Of a DNA stretch of 64,000 bases, positions 11,344 to 23,100 are shown piece by piece. The DNA comes from Parascedosporium putredinis. Lineage: Eukaryota > Ascomycota > Sordariomycetes > Microascales > Microascaceae. Each line of letters begins with the position of its first letter. Positions within the stretch are counted from its first letter, which is position 1. The translations under genes and the position numbers were made by a program. A model generated the notes under the pieces. The model was not told the origin of the DNA, ran no database searches, and saw nothing but the letters and a program-made list of their open reading frames with translations. The DNA lies in NCBI GenBank assembly GCA_949357655.1, contig CASHTG010000018.1, positions 868,001 through 932,000 of the forward strand, written 5' to 3'.

Positions 11344-13810
11344 ATGGCCGAGCACCCTGAGCCGCTGGAGAGTGCTCAGCAACCAGCCCTACCAGAAGCC
11401 TTGGCCATGAATCAAACCACCTCTACCGGTTCTGACGGTGCCCCTGATGAACGTCCCTCAAAGCGCCTTAAGACAGCGCCCGATAACGCGCCTGATGCGG
11501 CGCCCACCGATCTGCCTTCCATCACCACTGCCGCTTCTGAACCTGCCCGGGACGGCAACCCGCCTACATCCAACGGTGAGAATGGCACTAACTCCTCGGC
11601 CAGAAGGTCCGGGGTTGCTCCCATTAAACAAGAGTATGGTCATCCCGATACCCCCAGCTATTGTAAGTCACGGCGCTAACGAGAGTCACTGATAGGTATC
11701 TTGTCAAAAAGCAGGAGCTCAGCCAGGCCGCTGCCCTGACCTCTGCCGACAGTGAATCTGCTACCGGCGAGGAGGATGGACGTGTAGCGCCTACCGCCAA
11801 CGCCCCAGCTTCTGCGAGTGTGCCTGATTCACGAGGTAAGGGCAAGAAAGAGCGTGGTCAGAACGTCGGCCGTTCATACGGCAGATTCGAGGAATCTATC
11901 CAGCTCTGCGCCAGCAGGGCCATGGCCCCCGAGTTCTCCCCCGATAACTGTCAATTCGGAGACAAGTGTAGGCTCTGCCACAACCTGCGCGAGTATCTGG
12001 AGGCTCGCCCCAAAGACACCAGCCCGGAAACGGGGACCTGCCCCCTATACGAAGTTCTCGGCCGCTGCCCCGCTGGCTTCAAATGTCGCTTTGCCGAACA
12101 CCACATGATGACCTATGAACATCCCGATGGCCGGCAGGAAATGGTCCTAACCGAGAAAAAGCGGCCACCTCCGAGGAGGGTGGTTCAAGCGTTTCAGTCA
12201 ACGCACCCATCTTGGAGCGATATGACCCTCCTCCCTCCACGGCCAAGAATATCGTTGATAAGGGCTCCAAGATTGCGCTCTCACGTAGGCGTGTCGATTT
12301 CAAGGAGGCGGACCAATTTTGCAACTGGCTCGACCACGAAGCCAAGATCGTGGACAAGCTCCACAATCAGCACCGCATGAAGGCTGCCACGGAATTGGAC
12401 GAACTCCGTGCCCAGTTTGTGGATCCTCCTTTCTTGCCTTCTGAGAAGAGGCGATTGTATTTTGGTCCCGAGACACCCGCCTTGGCTCCCTTAACAACCC
12501 AGGGGAACCTTCCCTTCCGCCGCCTCTGTGTTGAGCTGGGCTGCGAGATCACCTATTCGGAGATGGCTATGTCTGGTCCCCTCCTGCAAGGTCAGAAGGC
12601 TGACTGGACTTTGATGAAAGCCCATGATTCTGAACTTGAGCCCCCAATATGAACCCTACGGCCTCGCCCATCGTCCAAGGTTACGATAACTCCCGGGACA
12701 TGAGGTTCGGCGCGCAAATCTCGGGCCATTCCCATAGGATGGTTACTCGGGCTGCCAACATCCTGAACCGATACTGTCCTAGCCTCCGGGTCATTGATCT
12801 CAACTGTGGCTGCCCTATCGATATGGTTTACAAGGCTGGAGCTGGAGCCGGAATCCTCGACTCCAAGAGTAAACTCGAGAGAATGGTTCGTGGTATGAAT
12901 GCCGTCTCGGGCGAGATCCCGATCACGGTTAAGTTGCGGACCGGGGTACAGTCCAGCCGCCCCGTTGCCTCCACCATTATTGGAAACCTGGCTTTTGGGG
13001 CCCGGGAGCACCGCGATCGCCTTGGCGCTCCTGGTTGCGCCGCCGTGACGCTCCACGGACGCAGTCGCGAACAACGATACACCAAGAAGGCTGACTGGTC
13101 CTACATCGCCGAATGTGCCACACTCGTCAAAACCTACAACGCCCAGGTTGACCTCGATGCTGACACCTCGGCCGAACCCGACGCCCGCACCCTCCCCAAC
13201 TCCAAGGGTGGGAAGATGTACTTCCTCGGGAATGGAGACTGCTACTCTCATCACGAGTACTACAGCAACGTTGAAAAGTCCGGTGTCGACACCATAATGA
13301 TTGGCCGCGGTGCCTGATCAAGCCCTGGATCTTTGAAGAGATCAAGGCCCGGCAGTACCTCGACAAGTCGAGCGCCGAGCGTCTCGAGTACGTTAAGAAA
13401 TACGTCGATTATGGCCTTGAAGCCTGGGGATCTGACGACATCGGCGTCGGCTACACGCGACGCTTCCTTCTGGAGTGGCTCAGCTTTGCTCACCGCTACG
13501 TCCCCATCGGTCTTCTCGAATATCTTCCCCCGATATGAACGATCGCCCTGCCGCCTATGTGGGGAGAGACGACTTTGAGACAAAGCTGGCAAGCAAGAAT
13601 TACAAGGATTGGATCAAAATTTCGTGAGCTCTTCCCCTTTTCCTCACCCTCCCTTGCTTTATCACCTCCGCGCCATTGCTTTTTTCCCCCATCCCTCGAG
13701 AGCTTTTTGCTAACACTCCCCGCAGGGAACATTACCTTGGCAAAACGCCTCCAAACTTCAAGTTCGAGCCAAAGCACAAGTCAAACTCGTACGAGACTGT
13801 CGAAGGGTAA
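11344..13810 (+). CDS. dus3: tRNA-dihydrouridine(47) synthase [NAD(P)+], Dus3
   Basis: FMN enzyme that reduces uridine 47 in the variable loop of cytoplasmic tRNAs (family knowledge). Inferred 768 aa. The N-terminus is Pro/Ala-rich with a basic KRLK patch. Two CCCH zinc fingers follow: one in CQFGDKCRLCHNL, one in CPLYEVLGRCPAGFKCRFAEHH (C-x8-C-x5-C-x3-H). The TIM-barrel Dus domain follows, with the expected catalytic Cys at about residue 470 in NCGCP and the LHGRSREQRY segment downstream. Introns: 11634-11695 (62 nt, CTAAC branch) and 13624-13725 (102 nt). The last exon ends at TAA 13808-13810. Four single-base losses are inferred: A5 at 12156-12160, C5 at 12641-12645, CC at 13313-13314 (just after GRGA), and C5 at 13527-13531. 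Restoring them gives one uninterrupted frame. Motifs on both sides of each break belong to the same family, so I treat it as one intact gene. Confidence 0.93.
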
Positions 13811-15403
13811 GCTGGTTTGGTGGCGGCATCAGGCGGACGGATCCGAAAGACTACACCCCACCGCTGAGCCGATGATGGCGGCGGGTCATCGAGAGTCGGG
13901 ACATGAGTAAGGACGTGATGTCAAGGGACAGAAAGAACACCTGGCTGAGGGGACATATGTGCTTTCGGACCGAGACATACATAACGTGACGCGTTTGTAC
14001 ATGACACTATCATTAATCCATCTTCCACGCCACGAAGAAGAGGATAGGTATAGAGAAACGAGGGGAAGGTGGGAAAAAGTAACAAACAGCTAAATAAAAG
14101 AGTACACTTGGCAGAATATGATCCGCACCGAGGTATAATTTTCCACATTCCATTCTCATTGCCAAGCATTGAGGGTGAGACGCCACGAGCAGAACCCTTG
14201 GAGAGGTCTCGAACTTTACACACCCCCATTGTCTCTCTGCAAATAGCTACCCGGCATAACCGCCCCCATACTCCCCGCTCACACTCCCGGATTCAACTCG
14301 GGCAGCCCACGGATTACGATACGACACTACGTGCTTCTTTCACCAGTCTGCAGGGCAAGACACACAACATTGTCCTTCTGTTACGGTGGATTCTTCTCAT
14401 CTGGATAAGTGGTGGTTCCATTAAATTCAAATCCTGTGCGGTATAATGTGATGGCACAGCGGGTGCCTAGAGCTATATCTTCTTCTCCAAAGGGCGTAAA
14501 AAGCAGGTCCTGGAGCAAAACACTTTGACAGGAGAAGGGAAAGAAACAAATCACCATGACATGGTGACAAAGCGTAGACGCGAAACGGCGGATGAGGATC
14601 GAAACAATAATGTGAGATGCCCGTTAAAAACAAAAAAGGAGCCAGAACTTATAATCCGTAGAAACAAAGAGGAAGGGAGGGGGCGCAAAACGTGGATAAA
14701 GGGAGGGAGCCCAGGCTCCTGAAACGACGACACCGTTGCCAAGTAATGTTACAGATGGTAAGCCACAAGTGCTATTTCTAGCCAGCCCTGGAATGCGACA
14801 TCCCTTGTTCTTGAGATTTCTGTGCTCTCGGGGAGTTCTAGTGCCAAATGTCATAGCAAGCCAGGCCTTGACACTAGAGGAAAGGAGAACGGGCTGGTCA
14901 AGACAAACCGCATAGGCTCATTAGCCTCACCCATATCAACGATCAAGCACTTTGACGATGACATGATGGAGGTTGGCGTCAAAGGCCACTTCAAAGGGTA
15001 ATGCACACTTACATCTACCCTTCTCCAGGTCAGCTTGTTTGTTTGATCCTAGGACAGGGTCATACTTATGGCACCCGCCTTGTCAGAGCCCCCCACTCGG
15101 CTTTTCTATATGTTTTTTTCGCCAGCTAGTGTTGGACCGGCTGGTTGTAGTGGGCGCCTTGTCGCCGACAACGAGCCACGCATGCTAGTATCGCGCGTCG
15201 CCTTTACCCTCTTTTGGCCGGGGGCCTGGGATCGGTATGGTAGCAACAGTCAATGTGTTTGACGTGCCGAGGGGCATTTGCCCCAAACAGTTAGGAAGTA
15301 TTGGAGGCGCAGTTTCCAAAACACCAAGTGTCCTTGCCAAGGCATCGTCTAGGAGAGAGCAAAAAGAGAGAGAAGAGGGTGAGGGTGAGTTTTGTCTCAT
15401 GAT
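13811..15403. other. Intergenic between convergent Dus3 and PPZ genes
   Basis: About 1.6 kb between two 3' ends. No supported gene. It contains A-rich stretches (14600-14700) and should include both 3' UTRs. Confidence 0.65.
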
Positions 15404-17158
15404 CTAAACCAAGTTTAAACCGACTTCAAAGTTAAAGTCATCAAACGCTCTGTGGTTGGACACTAGCGGGCTATCCTCAAAGTTAGCATACGAAATATGT
15501 GGTCAAGGAAAGCGTTAGTAGGCTGTAAGGGGTACCATACCGGACTGTTGAGCATGGTCTGTCTCTTGTTTCGACTCTTCTTGATGTGACTCTTGAGAGC
15601 CGTAGAATCTAGTGGTTTCAATAGTTCAAAGCTGCAGAGCAGCTCCGCAGATACTGACATGACGGCGCCCCAGTTGTCAAATTCCCCGCAGTACTAAAGG
15701 ATGAGACCCACGTGTTAGGTATTCATGCTGCAAGAAAACGAGAAAAAGGGCTGCCAAGGGACTTACGTTTGGGGCGCTGAAGACGGTGACCAAGACTCGG
15801 TCGTTGAAAAACTCGTAGCCATCCTCCACCACCATATGGGCTCGGCAAATGAGATCGAAATCGTGATCTGCAAGGAACTGGGTAATCACCCTCTTTCCGA
15901 AACAGTAACTGACGCCTCTTTCATTTGCCTCCCAATCTTGGTCCATCTCGGCAGGGTCAGCCCATAAGAGATCGTTCAAAAGGCCGTACTCAGGAACATC
16001 GGTGGGACGGGCAATGTTGCGAATGTCATCCATATGGGATAGAGCAGGCGAAAGTCCTCCATGGACGCAAAAGATTTTATTGGCAACAATGGCGGCGATG
16101 GGGAGCGTATTGAAGCAATCAACAAAGGTCTTCCAGATTTTGACATTGCAGCGACGCTTACATTCGTCGTAGAAGCCGTATACTCGGGTAACATTCGCGC
16201 ATTCGTGATTGCCCCGCAGGAGGAAAAATTCTCGGGGTATTTGAGCTTGTAACAGAGAAGAAGGAGGATGGTTTCAAGAGACTGCTTGCCGCGATCAACG
16301 TAATCGCCGAGCAAGAGATAGTTGGAGGAAGGGGGAAGCCACACATCTCAAAGAGGCGGATCAGGTCAGTGTATTGGCCGTGGACGTCGCCAACGATTTT
16401 CACGGGCGCGTCCAGCTCCAGCAGGGCGGGCTGGGATAAGAATACCTCGCGGGCCCTCTGGCAGATGGCGACTATCTCGGCGTTCTTCAAGCAGACGCTC
16501 TTGGTAACCTTTCCAGTATACCCGGCATCTAAAAGGCGCTTGATAAAGTCGTCCAAATCGATGTCCTTGATTTCACTCATGGACACATTGGTGTTCTCGT
16601 CAGGCTTCGCTGCCCCGCCATCCTTAATCACGTTGACGGGGACATCGCGCTTCACAAGAATAGGCTTGCCGGGTTGGTGGAGGGAACTGTGGAGGCCGGA
16701 CTTGGTCTCTGTGAGCGGCTTGTCGGACACGTTTCCAACCTCGCCGGATGCCTTGGCACTGTCGACATCTTTATGGCCAGCATTGATGGAGCTACCGACG
16801 ACCGGAGAGCTCGGTACCTCGTTTTCAGGGATGGAAGGCGCATCCGGGGAAGAGGGTTCAGGAGTCAGCGGGGAGGTGACCTCGCTCCGACTCTGTCGGG
16901 AATTCGCTGACCGGCCACTCTTGCCAGATTTGATAGAGGCGGTGTCACCCTTATCATTGGAGGCATCCCCGTTGGTGAAGAGTGTAGATGACCGAGGACT
17001 GTCAGTTTTGGAGGACCCGGGAATCCTAGAACGTATAGAGTTTTTGAAGGATCGCGTAGACTCTTTGGTGTCGGACCTTATCATGGGGGTCCAGAAGAAT
17101 CGGTCGGGACGGAACCCTTAGAGCCGGATCCACCATCTTTGGAGTTGGTGTTTCCCAT
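15404..17158 (-). CDS. ppz1: PPZ-type serine/threonine protein phosphatase
   Basis: Catalytic phosphatase of the PP1-like PPZ family, which in fungi acts in salt tolerance, K+ homeostasis and cell-wall integrity (family knowledge). Inferred 539 aa. The start MGNTNSK has Gly2 and a small residue at position 6, a typical N-myristoylation signal, supporting the ATG at 17158. About 190 residues of Ser/Pro-rich disorder follow, then the catalytic domain with GDVHG (about 257), GDYVDRG, GNHE, HGGLSP, RAHMVVEDGYEF and SAPNYCGEF. Introns: 15694-15766 (73 nt) and probably 15476-15540 (65 nt, GTATGG...TTGAG). Splicing the latter gives a short acidic/polar tail ending at 15404; leaving it in gives a different tail ending at 15463. 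Single-base losses are inferred at the G5 17085-17089, G5 16331-16335 and A5 16224-16228 runs (+ strand), the last just before GNHE. The C-terminus is the least certain part. Confidence 0.92.
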
Positions 17159-20100
17159 CGCGTAAGCTTAGGATGATTCTGCCAGCCTAGGGATTTATTG
17201 ATCGGGCATTCGGCAATGTGCGTATGAGGCAGGGCGTACGGCGCAAGTTTGTCCTTATCTCCTGAGTCGCTGATGGGGCCGATTCGCCACCGTCAAAATG
17301 GGGGCGAGGTTGAGGAACTCTGAATTTGGGAAAGGGGTGGAAAGACAAGACAGTTGGGGGAAACGAGGGCGGTTAAGAGGGGAGTAAAATCGACAGCCGC
17401 GTGAATGGATCCAAGTCGAGTGTTTAGTTAGGGAGGACGAAGAAGATGGGCGACGACAATGGAGGGGAGGAAGAGCAGGTCAGGACCGGTCCAAATCGCC
17501 GTTTCGGTATAGGTATGACTAAGATTGTCACTGAAGTATTTTTTGCGAGGAGGTTCTGGATGTATCTGACGAGGTCCCGTTTCGGCTGGAGTGACACGGG
17601 AGGGAGAAGAGAAAGAGGGAAGAAAAAAACAAGCGGGTTCGCAACAAAGGTGCCGACACGGTAATATGGTATTCGATGAATTCGTCAACACGGGTTGTCT
17701 CCTTCAAGGGCGGGGAAAAGTGGCCGGGAGAGGTGGAGGAAAATGAAGAAAAGGAAAAAAGAAAAGGTCGGTTCCAGGAACAGGTGGCGATGACGAAGGA
17801 AGGGGGTGAGCTGTTGTTGGGGTTAAGAAGGCCAAGAGGCCTAGGACATGGTTTGATCACTTCGAGCGAGGGAGTGTGGGGTACTTTGATAGGCAATTTT
17901 TGTCAGGTTTCGGGGCCGGTGGGAAGGGGGAGCTCGAGCACTCGACTGGTACAGTGGGTGTAAGAACTGTTTCTAGTACAATGAACGTGCAGCATGAAGG
18001 GCCTAGGGCCTCTGGAGGAAATTGTAGCTTCCGGCGATTGATTTTGGATCGGTTTTTAGCGGGTCGGCAGGTCGACAAGTGGCGAAGATGGGCGAGAACG
18101 GAGATAGCGGTCGAGATGGCGGCGGACCGGAACGATCGGCCAGAGCAGGCTTAAATAGTGTCTTGGAGGAAGTTCACTTTGCAGCAATGGGGGTGTGCAT
18201 CCTCGAGCTTGTCTGTGATGCGCCTTACCCCGCGGGCTTGTGTTTTATTACGTTGTTTACCTGCCCTGGTGGTTTGTTTTCTTTCTTTCTTTCCTTTTCC
18301 TTCTCTCTCTCTCCTTTGGCTGAACTTGATGGCTGCAATTTATGCCGTGAAATTTCAATTGTGTCCCCGAAGGCAGTGGGGGTGTGGTTGGCGGCCTGGA
18401 GGTCGAGGGGCGAGAACTGCCTGATGAGTAGCACTAGCTAGCTAAAGCTGGCATCAATGTTGAGCGGGAGGCGACAACTACAAGTAGGTGGCTGGGTTCT
18501 AGTGCTGTTGAGCGACGTCAAGGGTGGCCCTCAAGGGCGGGTGAGCTAATTCTGCGCAAAACAACGAGTTGCAAGGGTGAGGGAAGGTCTAGCGAGTCGG
18601 CTGCCTTAGGTCTTGGATTGATGGTTGCAGAGGAGAACGAGAGAGCGGTGAACGGCTGGTCTTTCTCGTGCGCTTCGTTTCCTTTGGAATATATAGAAGA
18701 CGAGAAATAGGAAGAAGGAGAAGGACAATAACAGCTTGAGCTTTGGGATAGGTTGTTTACTTGGGCCGTGGGCGTGGACTGGGTTCAAGTGGAATCCCAC
18801 AAATATCCTATTGGCAGTGTATCAGGATGGATCAACTATCAATCAGTTGAAACGAGGGTGGAGAAGGAACTATTAATGTGCACAGTGGATTCAAATTGAT
18901 TCAGTGCTTTGTCAGTTGGTCATGGCACAGATGGACTCTGGTTTGAAGAAGAGGAAAGAAGGACCAAAGGTATAGAAAGAAAATGGGTGGGGATGATTTT
19001 TAAAGACGTCACCAAAAGTTCACATGGTCTCAACAGCATTTCGATCCCGATGAGAATGAAAAGAAGGACCAACCAAATAAAGCTGTACATTTTGTTTTTC
19101 CCTTTTCTTCCGCCCCCATTCCTCATATGGCCACCCCTAATGGATAGCAATCGAACACTTTAAGTTGGTTTTGGAGATGGGCTCCTGCCCAATCCTATTC
19201 CAGAGTGTTGCACCAAAGGAACATGATCTTGCCATTGGGACGCCAAGATACTAGAAGCTATCCTCGAAAGCGGGCTGCAGGCCGCCCGGCGAATCCTCTC
19301 GTTCTTTTTTTCTCCATGGCCTACCGTTCCTCTTCTCATTCTCGCCTTGGTTTGGCTAGAAAGACCGACTATTGCAGGTCACATAAGTGGAAAAAGAAAA
19401 GTAACGACCGAGTTCTGGGCCAGTCAGCTCCGCCTCCAAGTCTCTAACATGTACCGTACATGCACATGCATGCGTGAGATTTCACTAGTTTCCATGTACC
19501 CACCGGGCATGCGAGAAGGGCAGGGCATCACAGTGGTTAGACATCACAAGCCAAGCCCAAAATGTCGGAGCTGTCTTCGAGGGCGTTTGGCCGCAGACCT
19601 CCACCCTCCGGGCACGGGATAAGGAGGCCTGAAAAGAAAGCGGTACGTGTAGGAAAAAAATGAAAAGAAGGGAACCAGAGGTCCTATATTTTTGAAAAGA
19701 GAGGTTTCTCCGGTTTCCCCATCTGACTCCTCTCATCCCTTGTTGTGATGAAGAACAGACAGCCTTCGACGCACGAGCTCAGCTGTCGATCAGGCATTGC
19801 TAAACTACATAGGTCACGACACCTCCTCCTTAGAATAGCATACACCAGGCGGCGGGTTAGATCGAACATGGCCGGGACGGCAGCTCCACAAGACCTCTGA
19901 TAGTCGCTTGGCCCCGGCCAATTGAGGGCGGGGCTCCAAAGCGAGTACCCAGCTCAACAATGTGCTTCCTACCACATGCATAGAATTTGAATTTGAACCG
20001 ACCTCGAGCAATTGAAGAAGCCTCATAAACCTTCCATCGCGTTCTCGGGCCAGCGCCTCGAAGGTGTTGATTTAGCAACATAATCAATTGATGCCCACCA

Positions 20101-23100
20101 GTATTATTCTACCTACTACTCCATATACCGATGCCAGTTGCTCCGTCACACTCACAAGAACGAAAGATTGAAGCCGGCATAGCGTTGCGTCTGGAGGGGG
20201 CAAGCACCTTCAATGGTTGACTTGACTGGATACAACATCCAGATACAACATCACCCGCAGCACGAGAGGGCCTCAAAAAAGATGTGATAGACCAATGAGA
20301 CCGGCCAAGAGAAAGTCTCGACCGAAGAGAATGCACGGACAGCGTTGCCAATTCTTACCCGTTATCTCCTGTCTACCCCCTCTCTTTGTTTCCACCCACC
20401 TTCGCACCTTCACTCGTTGAGTGTGTCGAGAGAAAAGGCCGTTCGCTTGGGAAAGTCTCGCCGACCGACCCGGGCGGCAGGCGTAGCCCAAGCGTTTCAA
20501 GCAGGTCTTACTAGCTCAAAAATCGCCTCAAAGATATTAGCGCGGAAAAGAGATCAAGGTTCTTCGACCCGCAGGCGGGGGTTTCTTGATGGCGGAAAAT
20601 ATGTTAGAAACTGAGCAGCGAGGTTGATTGGATCCATAGCGCTGGGTGAGATCGTGTTATTGATCGCTGCCACGGCCTCGCGCTCATCAAGTTCGACTCG
20701 GTTAGAGCTACCCCGGAAGGAAAGTGTTTGCAGCTGTCGGACCCTACTCCGGGGATACGTCCGACCATCACCGTGATCCCTTGATGCGACGATGCGACGA
20801 TGCGACGATGCGACGAGATGGATAAAGTTGCTATGATTGGCTAGGACAGTGACCATCCATGGCGCAGAAATTTTTTTCTTTCTTTCTCCAAAGATCCTTC
20901 CCGTCGTCCGAGGCTGAATGCGACAGTTTCCAGATTCATCAAAGGGAAATTACTGTCACTCTCAACCCGTGAGCAGGACGCGAGGCTCCAGAGGGATGTG
21001 GTTCAGGCTGGACATCGAATTGATCTGGAAGGAAGTAGCTAGCGGCAGGTGGCCGGCGCGGACGTCCTGCATCGAGATCTGCCGCACTCGCACTCTCAAG
21101 CGCGAAGGCTTCACAGGGATTATGATGTCTTCGCTCTTTGAGCAAACAGAAGTGACCCCTCCGCAAGCAGGAGAATGCCGACTGAGCAGGGGCTGCTGAG
21201 CGGTGAACCCCATCCCTCCTCGAACCCCGGCTGTGGTTTGTTCATGTGATGAATCTTCCTCATCGGTTTCTCTTCCCGCAACCAGCATCTCAGAGAGATC
21301 CCCTGTCACCCCTGTCGGCCTCGCTGTCAAGCTCATTGATTCTTTGGGGGGCGGGTTTTCCTTTTTCTGTTTCGCCGCCAGCCGTGGCTTCTGGAGTTGT
21401 GCCCTCATGCCCGCCGACCCCCAACACGAACGGTCAAGTGCAGAAGACTCAAGTCGTGTGGGCCAGCTGGCGGGGAGGGTGCGTCACCGTCTCAAAATCA
21501 AAATGATGATGACGCCATTCGAAGGAGCTTTTGTTTCACCCTTTTGCTTCTTTTGTTCATAAAATTCTTTCAAGAGGCCTCTTCACATTCTTGCTTTCCC
21601 TCCCGCGCTTCTAAAGGGGTTCTTTTTCAACGCCGCTTTTTGGGCGATCTTGTTCGTACTGAGTCCTTCATCTGGCTTCTCTGGGAGCTGCATCCCGAGA
21701 CGAGCAGGATGAACACGTTCACCCCTTCGGTGAAGGATAAGGAAACTTTACGCTGGTCCAAACATTGCCTTGTTTCTCCCATACCGTGGCCCGGACGCAT
21801 ATGTAGCTCGTGCCGTGCCGCATCAGCACACAACACCACGATGTGTCACATGCCTGACAACGCTCATCAGCTCGCTTTAAGTGATAGAATTTGGCCTCGC
21901 CTTTATCCTCCAGATAAGGCACTTGGCCTCGGAGACGCAGGTGAATCTGCGCCAAGGATGCGTCGGGAGGATGATTTGTCGGTTCAAGTCAAGATCCTCG
22001 AGTGGCTTCCGCCGATTTAGGTCGACGGCAATGTCTGTGTGCATCGACATTTCCTCGTGGATATCAAGGCAGGGCCTAGTTTATGTTGGCTTGTTTGCTT
22101 GTTGTGTGCACGACTGCCAATGCCCCCAACCCTCTTTGGAACAGGAGCCACCGTAGAAATGGTGTTTTCGGTGGACAAGGGACATGACGTAGAGGGCCCA
22201 CTCCCTTTATCGGAGATAGCATCAAATTGCCAGCGTCTATGGAGAATCGTTCATAAATCCGCTGCTGGAATTCTCCCCAGTTTATTAGGAGAGATGCGGG
22301 GACAAGGTCAAGGCCAGACCGAACATCTTCCTCGATGGGCCAGTATATATCCGCGGCTGGGATAGGTTTAGGGCACTCGGCACACCCACATTTCGAGGAT
22401 CTTCGGTGATACTTGGGGATGTGTACGTCTTGCAGTGCGTAAGCTTCCTTGCGCAACACTTTGAAGTTGGTCCGGTCTGTTTTTTTTGTCCCGAGCCCCT
22501 GATAATACTTGAGCCTCAAGCGTCGGTAACCCTATCTCTTTTAGATCGCCATTTCTTGGTTTCATTCTAGAAGACGTCCATGCGGCTACGGTGACCCTGG
22601 TTACCACTCTATCCACCTCGGTAGTGACGAGCGTGTGAGCCTCCCTGTAATAATCTGCTCCCCAGTAACGGGGACAGCCCAAAGTGGTGTGGCTCAGCGG
22701 GGAGCGCCGATGTGGCTTGGGGGTTGTTGATGATGAGTGGATGGGGGTGGTGTTCTCGAAACTCAGCAGGCGAGACAACAGACCATAAACAGGCCGTTGG
22801 CATGGACGAAGTAACATTGGTGAGCTTGCGTATAATACGTCGTAGGTTATGGATGTGTTTGTCCCGAAGAATAAGCAGCATGTCACTCCCAGAGACGGTA
22901 AGGCGCTTTGCCGGGTAAACCCAGTGAAAGATGGATCAAAATGTCCTTGTCGCTGGGGTGCGCAGCGCGAGAAGGGATTGGCAGGGGAACGGTGGCTGTG
23001 CACCTAGTTCCGTCCGGGTTGGTGTGTCGCCATTGATGTTTTGTTGCTATATTTAGGCCTAAATTGACAGAAAGATAAACCTTTTCGGGGTCTTTTGACC

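Noticed and set aside
8617..13810. Pseudogenes or separate small genes in the kelch and Dus3 loci
   Set aside because: The broken frames join into single family-length proteins when one base is restored at short runs, so separate genes or true pseudogenes are less likely than assembly errors.
22450..22519. Topoisomerase II fragment suggested by a KYYQGLGT-like string
   Set aside because: The residues after it do not follow the topoisomerase pattern, and no other topoisomerase motif lies nearby.
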